NCBI RefSeq assembly: GCF_000271665.2
Contig: NZ_CP010978.1
Location: 1,148,501-1,212,500 of the forward strand
DNA from: Pelosinus fermentans JBW45
GTDB taxonomy: Bacteria > Bacillota > Negativicutes > DSM-13327
Reading direction: 5' to 3'
DNA: 64,000 nt
Shown: positions 27,127 to 35,307 of the stretch, piece by piece
How positions within the stretch are numbered: position 1 is the first letter of the stretch
Layout: each line of letters opens with the position of its first letter
Position numbers and translations under genes: made by a program
The notes under the pieces: model-generated
Told to the model about the DNA's origin: nothing
The model's database searches: none
Seen by the model: the letters and a program-made list of their open reading frames with translations, nothing else

Positions 27127-28416
27127 ATGGCAACAGAACTGTTAATGCCGAAGCTCGGAATGACTATGGAAGAAGGTACCATTGTTACCTGGTTTAAAAA
27201 AGTCGGAGATTCGGTTGCGGAAGGCGAAATATTGCTTGAGATATTGACTGATAAAGTAAATATGGAGGTCGAGGCTCCTGCTGCAGGGCAAGTGCTAGCC
27301 ATAATCGCGGCAGAGGGTGATATTGTTGAGGTTAATAAACCTATTGCTTATATTGGTCAGCCGGGAGAAAAGGTAGATAGCCATGCTGCCCAGATTCTAA
27401 AGACTGAAGAACAGCATACAGTGCAAGTGGCAGCAACAACTGCTGCTCCTGTGCAAAGCGCAGAAGGAATTGGCGGTAAAGTGAAAGCCAGTCCGGCAGC
27501 AAAACGCGCAGCCCGTGAGGACGGAATTGATTTACGTGCCGTTCCTCCAAGCGGCCCTGGTGGAAGAATTATTGCAATAGACGTTGCGAATTATAAAGCC
27601 AGTCCGCTGGCGCAAAAAATTGCCCAGGATAAAGGTGTGGAACTAGCGGAAGTTGCAGGTACTGGTATTGGCGGCAAAATCATGAAAAACGATGTTGAGA
27701 ATGTGTTGGTAAAAGCAGGACCTAAAGCCAAAGGAGTTCGTAAACCGTTAGCAGGAATGCGTAAAGTCATCGCCGATCATATGGCAGATGCATGGGCAGC
27801 GCCTCACGTTACTCATAACATGGAAGTAGATATGTCAGGTATGGTAGAACTGCGTAAAAAGCTTATACCTGGTATTGAAAAACGCATCGGTGTAAAGCCT
27901 TCTTATAATGACCTTATTATTAAAGTAGTCGCCAAAGCATTACGGGAATACCAGCAAGTGATTAATGCCAGGCTGCATTCGGATGGTTTGGAAATTTGTG
28001 ATGAAGTGAATGTAGGTATGGCAGTAGCCTTGCCAAATGGTTTAGTGGTGCCAGTCATTAAAAATGCAGACACTCTCAGTATCGAGCAAATTACAAAGCG
28101 GGCAAAAGAATTGGCGGTGCAGGCAAAAGAGGGGAAATTGCTGCCGGACGAAATGTCAGGAGGGACTTTTACCGTAACCAACCTAGGCATGTATGGCATC
28201 GATACATTCTCGCCCATTGTAAATGCTCCAGAGGTTTGTATTCTTGGGGTTGGACAATTGCAGGAGAAAGTAGTTGTCAAGGATGGAGAAATGATCATTC
28301 AGCCGCGCATGTCCCTATCTCTTTCCTTTGATCATCGGGCAGTAGATGGAGCGCAAGCGGCAGAATTTTTAAGAAGAATAAAAGAACTGTTAGAAGATTA
28401 CTTACAGCTTATCTAA
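27127..28416 (+). CDS. Second dehydrogenase E2, dihydrolipoyl acyltransferase
   Basis: One lipoyl domain with attachment lysine in TDKVNME (K43), then what look like two peripheral-subunit-binding-type blocks in a row: VKASPAAKRAAREDGID-L and KASPLAQKIAQDKGVEL. A catalytic domain ends in SFDHRAVDGAQAAEFL. 429 residues, slightly longer than the first E2 because of the doubled binding block. The ATG at 27127 has aggagg 8 nt upstream; an earlier in-frame GTG would overlap the E1 beta stop. Confidence 0.9.
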   Translation: MATELLMPKLGMTMEEGTIVTWFKKVGDSVAEGEILLEILTDKVNMEVEAPAAGQVLAIIAAEGDIVEVNKPIAYIGQPGEKVDSHAAQILKTEEQHTVQVAATTAAPVQSAEGIGGKVKASPAAKRAAREDGIDLRAVPPSGPGGRIIAIDVANYKASPLAQKIAQDKGVELAEVAGTGIGGKIMKNDVENVLVKAGPKAKGVRKPLAGMRKVIADHMADAWAAPHVTHNMEVDMSGMVELRKKLIPGIEKRIGVKPSYNDLIIKVVAKALREYQQVINARLHSDGLEICDEVNVGMAVALPNGLVVPVIKNADTLSIEQITKRAKELAVQAKEGKLLPDEMSGGTFTVTNLGMYGIDTFSPIVNAPEVCILGVGQLQEKVVVKDGEMIIQPRMSLSLSFDHRAVDGAQAAEFLRRIKELLEDYLQLI

Positions 28417-28450
28417 AATGGATATGAGTCTCTTTTAAGGAGGAAAACCG

Positions 28451-29833
28451 ATGAACTATCAGGTTGTAGTACTAGGGGGAGGTCCAGGCGGTTATGTAGC
28501 TGCCATTAAAGCTGCTCAATGCGGACTAAAAGTGGCATTGGTGGAAAAAGATTCTCTAGGGGGAACATGCCTGAATCGGGGATGTATTCCTACCAAGGCT
28601 TTGCTTAGAAGTGCAGAAGTCTATGAAACGATCAATAAGGCAAAAGAATTTGGTATTGAAGCTTCCCCTGTCAGCGTGGATGCAAAGAGAATTTTTGCTC
28701 GCAAGGATGGTATTGTAAAACAGCTGGTTAATGGCGTAAAAGGTTTAATTCAGGCGAATAAAATCGATTTATATATAGGAAGCGGTAAGGTGATTACCCC
28801 TCACAAAGTGGAAATTAATGAAAAATCAGGAATTACAACGATTACAACCGAAAAACTAATCTTGGCTACGGGCTCAAAGCCTTTTGTTCCAGCGATTGCC
28901 GGATTTGATCTTCCGGGGGTCATAACCAGTGATGAAGCCTTAGATTTGGGCGTCATTCCAAAATCCATGGTGATTATTGGCGGCGGCGTTATCGGCTTGG
29001 AATTTGCTTATTTAATGCAGACCTTTGGCTGCAAGGTAACCATCATTGAGATGATGCCTGTTCTTTTACCTATGGCAGACAAAGAAGCAGTAGAAGTGCT
29101 GGTAAGATCTTTGGAAAAATTGGGAGTGACTTTCTTTACCAATGCCAAAGTGAGCAAGATAGCAAAGGCAGAAGCTAATTTAGTCGTTGAGTATCAGATT
29201 GATAATATAGCTTATAGGGTAGAAGGGGAAAAAGTACTGGTTTCAACTGGGCGGGCAGTAAGCATTGCAGGAATTGAAACCCTACATTTACATGGGAAAA
29301 AGGGTATCCCGGTGAATGCACAAATGGAAACCAGTATTTCAGGAGTTTACGCGATTGGAGATGTAGTAGGTGGTATTCAACTGGCACATGTGGCTTCCGC
29401 TCAAGGGATTGTTGCAGCGCAAAACGCAGCGGGAATGAATTCTTCCTATCATGGTGATGCCATTCCTTCTTGCATTTATACGAATCCGGAAGTTGCTTGG
29501 GTTGGTATGAATGAACAAGCAGCTAAAGAAAAATATGGCAATATAAAAGTGGGGAAATTTCCATTTCAAGCGAGTGGCAAGGCCATGGCTTACGGAGAAA
29601 CAAATGGCTTTGTAAAAATAATTTGTGAGGAACAATATGGTGAAATCGTGGGAGTGCATATTGTTGGACCTCATGCCACCGATCTGATTTCGGAAGGCGT
29701 ATTGGCAAAATCCATGGAAGCTACCCTGGAAGAACTGGCCCATGTGATTCATCCTCACCCTACCTTGTCAGAAGCCATTATGGAGGCCGCTCACGTGACA
29801 ATGGGCCAAGGTATACACTTCATAGCAAAGTAG
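28451..29833 (+). CDS. lpdA: Second dihydrolipoyl dehydrogenase (E3)
   Basis: 460-residue flavoprotein with the FAD fold GGGPGGYVAAIKAAQCG, disulfide GGTCLNRGCIPTKA, NAD fold GGGVIGLEFAY and C-terminal HPHPTLSE. It is clearly paralogous to the E3 at 9045. It is followed by 314 bp of repeat-rich spacer before the lipBA fusion gene, so that gene may be only partly coupled to this operon. Confidence 0.93.
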   Translation: MNYQVVVLGGGPGGYVAAIKAAQCGLKVALVEKDSLGGTCLNRGCIPTKALLRSAEVYETINKAKEFGIEASPVSVDAKRIFARKDGIVKQLVNGVKGLIQANKIDLYIGSGKVITPHKVEINEKSGITTITTEKLILATGSKPFVPAIAGFDLPGVITSDEALDLGVIPKSMVIIGGGVIGLEFAYLMQTFGCKVTIIEMMPVLLPMADKEAVEVLVRSLEKLGVTFFTNAKVSKIAKAEANLVVEYQIDNIAYRVEGEKVLVSTGRAVSIAGIETLHLHGKKGIPVNAQMETSISGVYAIGDVVGGIQLAHVASAQGIVAAQNAAGMNSSYHGDAIPSCIYTNPEVAWVGMNEQAAKEKYGNIKVGKFPFQASGKAMAYGETNGFVKIICEEQYGEIVGVHIVGPHATDLISEGVLAKSMEATLEELAHVIHPHPTLSEAIMEAAHVTMGQGIHFIAK

Positions 29834-29865
29834 CTATATAAAATGTATCAAAATGTATTTGATTT

Positions 29866-29905
29866 CCTATCTGCGTAGTCTTCGCATCTTCGCGGTTCAA
29901 AACAT
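29866..29905. repeat. Half copy of an intergenic repeat
   Basis: The sequence tcttcgcatcttcgcggttc resembles the right arm of the palindromic repeats, without a left arm. A similar but weaker half lies near 38239-38262. Confidence 0.4.
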
Positions 29906-29972
29906 TTTATTTCTAAAGGATGCGCAGCGTTTTCTTATAGTTATTTTATAAGTTGAAAGGAGGATACCAAGT

Positions 29973-29996
29973 ATGCTAGGAAACAAGAAAGAATGA
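29973..29996 (+). other. Seven-codon frame behind a strong ribosome site
   Basis: aaaggagg, 8-nt spacer, then MLGNKKE and a stop, right before the palindrome at 29998. It could be a leader peptide or the stump of a gene start cut off by the repeat. Nothing more can be said. Confidence 0.25.
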
Positions 29997-29997
29997 T

Positions 29998-30083
29998 TTA
30001 ACCGCAGAGGCGCAGAGTGCGCTGAGAGGGGCTTTCTAACCCTATCTATATTTTCTCTGTGTTCTCTGCGCCTCTGCGGTTAA
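29998..30083. repeat. Palindromic intergenic repeat, GC-rich variant
   Basis: Perfect 20-bp arms beginning ttaaccgcagaggcgcagag, separated by a 46-bp centre. Same plan as the family at 3371 (a tip reading AACC-GC/AC-AGAGG or AAAGG) but a different sequence variant. It lies in the leader of the lipBA fusion gene. Confidence 0.8.
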
Positions 30084-30147
30084 AAAAGGGCGCGTCAGCG
30101 TTTTTCTTATTATTGTTTAAAATTGCTGTGGCTTAGGAGGTGGAGTT

Positions 30148-31677
30148 GTGATTGTATTAAATTGGGGACTTACTCCCTATCAGCATGGCTGGGAATTTCA
30201 GCACTCCTTTGTCAAAGGGCGGCGCCAGGGACAGATCAATGAAGATGCATTGGTATTGCTGGAGCATCCCCCCGTAATCACTCTAGGACGCAAAGGAGAA
30301 AGGGCCAATATTCTTGCAGATGATGCTGTGCTTGCAGCCAAGGGCTGCGAAGTTTGCCAGGTGGATCGGGGCGGGGATGTTACTTTTCATGGTCCGGGTC
30401 AGTTAGTAGGCTATCCCCTGCTGGACCTGCGTCATTATGGCCAGGATGTTCATGCTTATGTGGAGAAACTGGAAGAAGTCGTAATTCGCACCTTGAGAGA
30501 TCATGGAATTGAAGCGGTTAGAGATAAGGAATATACAGGTGTGTGGGTAGGCAAGGAAAAGATCTGCGCCATTGGTATTGGTATGAAAAGCTGGCTGAGC
30601 TATCATGGTTTTGCTCTCAATATTGACGCTGACTTATCCTATTTTCAATTGATTACACCTTGCGGGATTACAGGGCGAGGCGTAACCAGCATGGCGAAAA
30701 TACTGGGTAAAGCACCCCAAATGCAGACGGTACGAGAAACAGTAACCACCCACTTTATGGCTGTATTTGGCATCGAACATTGGGAGATGGCAGAAGGACG
30801 CTGGTTAGGAGAAACAGTAAAACCATCTTGGCTGAAGGGGCATGTGTCAGGAAATAGCAGTGTCAAAGAGATGCATGGGATGTTGGATGAATTCTCTTTG
30901 ACCACGGTTTGTTCTGGGGCTCATTGCCCTAATATTGGTGAGTGTTATGCGTCGAGGACAGCTACATTTATGATATTAGGTAGCCAATGTACAAGGCGCT
31001 GCCGATTTTGTGCTGTTCCTAAAGGTGTTGTGCAGCCTGTAGATCAAGATGAACCGCAGCGTGTCGCTCAAATGGTGAAGAAGTTAGGGCTTAACTATGT
31101 TGTTATTACCTCCGTTACACGTGATGATCTTGCCGATGGGGGGGCTGCCCATTTCTCACAAACCATAAAAAGAATCCGTGAGCTTTCTCCAGAACTCGTA
31201 ATTGAAGTTTTAATTCCGGATTTCCAAGGTGAAGAAAGTGCCTTAGACATCATTATTGCTGCTCAACCGGAAGTAATCAATCACAATGTGGAGACCATCC
31301 CCGCCTTATACTCGCGTGTGCGCCCACAAGCCGATTATCAACGGTCTTTAGATGTGTTGCAATACGTGAAGAAAAATGCTCCTCAAATCGTAACCAAGTC
31401 AGGGATTATGGTTGGTCTGGGAGAATCACCGGCTCAGGTAGCAGCTACGCTGGCTGACTTACGCAGTGTAGGTTGTGATAGCTTGACAGTAGGACAATAT
31501 CTGGCTCCTTCCCCAGAGCATATTCCAGTTGCAGAATATATAGTGCCGGAACAGTTTCAATCATACCAGCAATTAGCCAAACAGCTTGGCTTTTTTCATA
31601 CTGCCTGTGGTCCATTGGTACGCTCTTCTTACCATGCCGCAGAAGGATTTTCCCCGAAAATAAGTCTTTCCTCTTAG
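30148..31677 (+). CDS. LipB-LipA fusion: octanoyltransferase plus lipoyl synthase
   Basis: One 509-residue frame carries both lipoate assembly enzymes. Residues 1-225 are LipB: DRGGDVTFHGPGQL, K138 in EKICAIGIG, C172 in TPCGITGRG. Residues from about 226 are LipA: auxiliary cluster C255, C260, C266; radical SAM C281, C285, C288; and C-terminal RSSYHA. All catalytic residues of both halves are present, so a bifunctional enzyme is likely. GTG start with taggagg 7 nt upstream. In the first operon the same two proteins are separate genes overlapping by 47 nt. A fusion would pass octanoyl-E2 directly to sulfur insertion (inference). Confidence 0.93.
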   Translation: MIVLNWGLTPYQHGWEFQHSFVKGRRQGQINEDALVLLEHPPVITLGRKGERANILADDAVLAAKGCEVCQVDRGGDVTFHGPGQLVGYPLLDLRHYGQDVHAYVEKLEEVVIRTLRDHGIEAVRDKEYTGVWVGKEKICAIGIGMKSWLSYHGFALNIDADLSYFQLITPCGITGRGVTSMAKILGKAPQMQTVRETVTTHFMAVFGIEHWEMAEGRWLGETVKPSWLKGHVSGNSSVKEMHGMLDEFSLTTVCSGAHCPNIGECYASRTATFMILGSQCTRRCRFCAVPKGVVQPVDQDEPQRVAQMVKKLGLNYVVITSVTRDDLADGGAAHFSQTIKRIRELSPELVIEVLIPDFQGEESALDIIIAAQPEVINHNVETIPALYSRVRPQADYQRSLDVLQYVKKNAPQIVTKSGIMVGLGESPAQVAATLADLRSVGCDSLTVGQYLAPSPEHIPVAEYIVPEQFQSYQQLAKQLGFFHTACGPLVRSSYHAAEGFSPKISLSS

Positions 31678-31749
31678 TACGATTGGGTGGATCATTTACT
31701 AGAGAAAAAGTTTCAAAACTCATATTGTAATGGTGCTATCAAACCCTAT

Positions 31750-31789
31750 TGCCGGAAAAACACTGTGAAGTTGTTAATCCGGCATTTTT
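31750..31789 (+). terminator. Terminator after the lipBA fusion
   Basis: Stem tgccgga/tccggca (31750-31756 with 31778-31784) followed by five T. The rest of 31678-32117 holds no gene. Confidence 0.7.
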
Positions 31790-32012
31790 GTATATCACAC
31801 AATAGAGCTATAAGTTTCAAAACGATTATGCTTGCTTATAATGTAACTGAAAAAGCCAATTAGCGAGAAGGTCGGCAGATAATGTTATTTAACATGATCT
31901 ATCGGTATAAATTGTAAGTAATAATCTGAAAATGTAAGTATGCAAGATCGAACAATAGAGAAATTCAGACTATTTATCGCGTGTGTATGTGATTTCACTG
32001 GTATATTTTGTT

Positions 32013-32028
32013 TGGCACGTTATTTGCA
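32013..32028 (+). promoter_or_regulatory. Sigma-54 promoter of the galactitol-type PTS operon
   Basis: tggcac-N5-ttgca with 10 bp between GG and GC, almost the exact consensus. The LevR-type activator downstream at 35308 is the natural partner. Confidence 0.93.
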
Positions 32029-32117
32029 ATATATAGTATCAGAATTGCTTACTCGCAATGCGGTTCTATTGTAATGAAGCATGTAGAAGAAAACAAGATT
32101 GAGTCAAAGGGGGGGTG

Positions 32118-32591
32118 ATGATAGTGGATTTTACGATGCTGCTAAAGGAAGAGCTAATGATAGTGCCCCTTGTGGCAAGCAGCCGAGAGGATGCATTTGA
32201 GAAGCTGGCACTTGGTTTGGAACAATACGGTTTTGTAAAGGGTACCTATTTAGAGGCAGTTAAAAAAAGGGAGAGAGCTTTTCCCACGGGATTATGCACG
32301 GGCGAAATTAATGTGGCTATTCCCCATACGGATGTAGAACATGTCGTCCAATGTGCTATGGCAGTAGGCGTGCTAGAAAAGCCGGTTCGCTTTGCCAATA
32401 TGGAGAATCCTAAAGTGGAGATTGAGGTTTCAATTATATTTATGCTGGCATTAAAGAATGCTCATGAGCAGCCTGCATTCCTGCAAAAATTAGCAGGTTT
32501 GTTCCAGGATAAGGACCTTCTACATAACTTGGCATCTAAAACAAGTACAAGTGCTACGTATCAGTTATTGCTTTCTGCCCTTGCTTGCTAA
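32118..32591 (+). CDS. PTS EIIA, galactitol/fructose type
   Basis: Cytoplasmic phosphocarrier that takes phosphate from HPr. PTS_EIIA type 2 fold with the active histidine in AIPHTD (about residue 72). About 157 residues. The start is uncertain: GTG 32115, ATG 32118 and GTG 32124 are in frame behind aaaggggggg; spacing favours 32124. First gene of the operon EIIA, EIIB, EIIC, aldolase. Confidence 0.88.
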   Translation: MIVDFTMLLKEELMIVPLVASSREDAFEKLALGLEQYGFVKGTYLEAVKKRERAFPTGLCTGEINVAIPHTDVEHVVQCAMAVGVLEKPVRFANMENPKVEIEVSIIFMLALKNAHEQPAFLQKLAGLFQDKDLLHNLASKTSTSATYQLLLSALAC

Positions 32592-32668
32592 GAAAAAAAG
32601 AGAGGAGGGATGGGATCTATATCAAACAGAGATTGTGACTGGAAATAAGGTAAGAGCATAGTACAACT

Positions 32669-32804
32669 AGTCTCTCGGAAAATCTCATTTAGGACGGCAA
32701 AGGATGAGCATAGCTAACGCTTCGCCGTTGTACTTAACCTACGCTTATAGTTATGCTCATCCTTTGCCTGTCTGTGGCTATAGATAGTTGTTTTCCGAAA
32801 GACT
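32669..32804 (+). repeat. Long nested inverted repeat between EIIA and EIIB genes
   Basis: A perfect 17-bp inner stem (32696-32712 with 32752-32768) is enclosed by outer arms agtctctcggaaaa and ttttccgaaagact (32669-32682 with 32791-32804, one mismatch). The transcript would fold into a long rod just before the EIIB ribosome site. It may set the EIIA to EIIB ratio, protect mRNA ends or be a short mobile repeat. Confidence 0.75.
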
Positions 32805-32827
32805 ACAAATTTGAGGAGGAAAAGGAT

Positions 32828-33121
32828 ATGGCTGGAGAAAAAAGAATTTTGGTTGCTTGTGGAACCGGGGTATGTACCTCTACGATGGCAGTTAATAAAT
32901 TAAAGGATGCTCTAGAAAAAAGAGGTAAATTGAAACTAGTAAAGATTAATCAATGTAAAATTGCGGAAATAGCATCTATGGCATCAGACAATGACTTAGT
33001 AGTGGCGACAACTCAGGTATCGGCAAAAATTAATATTCCGGTAGTAACAGGAACAGCTTTTTTAACTGGAATTGGGGTGGATAAAGTAGTAGAGGAAATT
33101 ATTGATCATCTCAAAATTTAA
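32828..33121 (+). CDS. PTS EIIB, galactitol type
   Basis: Small 97-residue phosphotransferase domain with the phosphocysteine at the N-terminal loop ACGTGVCTST (first cysteine). The ATG at 32828 is preceded by gaggaggaaaag, which fixes the start; a longer frame upstream runs through the inverted repeat. It passes phosphate from EIIA to the incoming sugar alcohol in EIIC. Confidence 0.9.
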   Translation: MAGEKRILVACGTGVCTSTMAVNKLKDALEKRGKLKLVKINQCKIAEIASMASDNDLVVATTQVSAKINIPVVTGTAFLTGIGVDKVVEEIIDHLKI

Positions 33122-33138
33122 TTGAGGGGGAATCATAC

Positions 33139-34488
33139 GTGGAAATTATAAGTTATATTGTCAGCCTAGGTGCCAGTGTTATGATGCCAATTATTATTAC
33201 CATATTAGGGTTATGCTTAGGTGCTAAATTAAGCAAGGCGATCCGATCAGGTTTAATGGTTGGTGTAGGATTTATTGGTTTAAACTTAGTTATCGGTTTA
33301 TTAACCAGTACGCTAGGTCCTGCTTCACACGCTATGGTAGAAAAGCTCGGGCTGCAATTAACCGTGATTGATGTGGGATGGCCTGCTGCTGCTGCTATTG
33401 CTTTTGCATCCACTGTAGGAGCAATCATCATACCCATTGGATTGGTAGTCAATATTATACTTTTGATTACGAAGCAGACAAGAACGGTTGATGTAGATAT
33501 TTGGGATTATTGGCACTTTGCTTTTACGGGTGCCTTAGTTACAGCGGCTACAGATAGTATATTGTGGGGTGGTTTTGCTGCTATTGTTAATATGATCATT
33601 GTATTTTATCTAGCAGATTGGACAGCTCCTGGAGTAGAAGAATACAACAAGCTGCCTGGTGTTTCCCTGCCACATGGTTTTTCGGCAGCCTATGTTCCAA
33701 TTGCCATTGTAATTAACAAAATCATTGATATGATTCCTGGCATCCGAGACGTTAAAGCCGATCCGGAAACATTACAAGAAAAGTTTGGCATATTCGGTGA
33801 ACCTCTCATTATTGGCAGTATATTAGGTTTGATTATTGGTGCTCTTGCAGGATATGATGTGAAGACCATTCTAACGGTAGGTATTACAATGGGAGGATGT
33901 TTGGTGCTGATTCCCAAAATGGCTTCTATGCTTATGGAGGGGCTTTTACCGATATCTGATTCAGCACAAGAATTTATTCAGAAGCGGTTTAAGAATGCTG
34001 GGAAAATCTATATTGGCTTGGACTCGGCTGTGGCTATCGGACATCCTGCTTGTATGGCAGCTGCTTTAGTGCTTGTGCCGATTACCATCATCTTGGCCGC
34101 TGTGCTTCCCGGAAATCGAGTACTTCCCTTTGCTGATTTAGCAGTACTTCCCTTCATGCTGGCTATGGTGGTTCCGGTAACCAAAGGCAATGTGTTTAGA
34201 ACCTTTATTGTAGGGCTGGTCATGGTGACGATCGGATTACTAATTGCTACGGATATGGCGCCATTACATACTCAGCTTGCCATAAATGCTAATTTCAAAA
34301 TGCCGAGTGGTGCTACGCAGATTGCTTCTATTTGTGATGGAGCCAATCCCCTCACCTGGATTATTTTGAAGCTGACTGGTTTAAAGGTTGTTGGTGTGGC
34401 TGTTTTGGTAGCGGTCGTTGGAGCTATGGCCGTTATTAATAGCAAAATTACGAAGCGTAGGGATGCACAGGAGGATATACAAGCTTAA
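33139..34488 (+). CDS. PTS EIIC, galactitol type
   Basis: Polytopic permease of 449 residues with about 10-12 hydrophobic spans and the GatC-family layout. Blocks: VGVGFIGLNLVIGLL near the start and a central loop with GVSLPHGFSAAYVPIAIVINK. GTG start 17 bp after the EIIB stop, with ttgaggggga upstream. The imported substrate is likely a pentitol or hexitol, or a related sugar, which the neighbouring class II aldolase would cleave after oxidation or directly. Confidence 0.9.
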   Translation: MEIISYIVSLGASVMMPIIITILGLCLGAKLSKAIRSGLMVGVGFIGLNLVIGLLTSTLGPASHAMVEKLGLQLTVIDVGWPAAAAIAFASTVGAIIIPIGLVVNIILLITKQTRTVDVDIWDYWHFAFTGALVTAATDSILWGGFAAIVNMIIVFYLADWTAPGVEEYNKLPGVSLPHGFSAAYVPIAIVINKIIDMIPGIRDVKADPETLQEKFGIFGEPLIIGSILGLIIGALAGYDVKTILTVGITMGGCLVLIPKMASMLMEGLLPISDSAQEFIQKRFKNAGKIYIGLDSAVAIGHPACMAAALVLVPITIILAAVLPGNRVLPFADLAVLPFMLAMVVPVTKGNVFRTFIVGLVMVTIGLLIATDMAPLHTQLAINANFKMPSGATQIASICDGANPLTWIILKLTGLKVVGVAVLVAVVGAMAVINSKITKRRDAQEDIQA

Positions 34489-34569
34489 TATTGCTATTCT
34501 GCTTGCCGGTATTCTTTTCATATACCTGCAAGCAGTGTATTGAAGTAAGTATAAGGAGGAGAAAGTATA

Positions 34570-35217
34570 ATGCTGGAGGATCTTAGAAAAGAGGTTTTGG
34601 AGGCAGCTTTACAATTAGTTCGCTATGGTTTAGTAACACTTACAGGAGGTAATGTAAGTGGTAGAGATAAAGAAAGCGGATATATCGCGATTACCCCAAG
34701 TGGCATGGATTATGAGAAACTAAATCCAGAGGATATTGTAATCGTAGATAGCAAAGGAAATATGGTGGAGGGAAAATGGAAGGCTTCTGTGGATTTACAA
34801 GACCATTTATATATATACAAGAATAAACCCAATCTGTATGGTATTATACATACCCATTCGCCTTATGCCTGTAGTTTTGCCATGCTGCATCAAGAAATTC
34901 CCTGCTGTAGTACTACCCTGGCAAACGAAGTCGGCGGTAGTGTTCCTATTTCAAAGTATAGCCCTGTTGGCGAGGGGGGAATTGGATTTTCTGTGATAGA
35001 AGCTATCGGCGATAAAAATGCCTGTTTATTAGCGAATCATGGAGTGATAGCTGTGGGGATATCGGTTAGACATGCATTAGTGGCCGCAGTAATGCTGGAA
35101 GATGGAGCAAAAGTCTATCATTTAGCCAAATGCAAAGGAGATCCCATACCGTTGCATCCATCTGAAATTGAAAAAGCAAGAAATGTATTTTTATATGAAT
35201 ATGGGCAAAATCACTAG
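34570..35217 (+). CDS. Class II aldolase/epimerase (FucA/AraD family)
   Basis: Zinc-dependent aldolase of 215 residues, the usual size for L-fuculose-1-phosphate aldolase relatives. Blocks GGNVSGRD (phosphate binding), zinc histidines in IIHTHSPYA, and LLANHGVIAVG. It follows the PTS genes on the same strand with ataaggagg and probably splits the phosphorylated ketose into dihydroxyacetone phosphate and an aldehyde. Whether it prefers fuculose, rhamnulose, ribulose or another ketose phosphate cannot be told from sequence. Confidence 0.88.
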   Translation: MLEDLRKEVLEAALQLVRYGLVTLTGGNVSGRDKESGYIAITPSGMDYEKLNPEDIVIVDSKGNMVEGKWKASVDLQDHLYIYKNKPNLYGIIHTHSPYACSFAMLHQEIPCCSTTLANEVGGSVPISKYSPVGEGGIGFSVIEAIGDKNACLLANHGVIAVGISVRHALVAAVMLEDGAKVYHLAKCKGDPIPLHPSEIEKARNVFLYEYGQNH

Positions 35218-35307
35218 GCATATCTGACTTCTACATGCTACATTTATATGGTAGCGTATAGAAAGGGAGGATCTTCCGCTTTCAATTAATGCTGCAAAGG
35301 GGAGATT

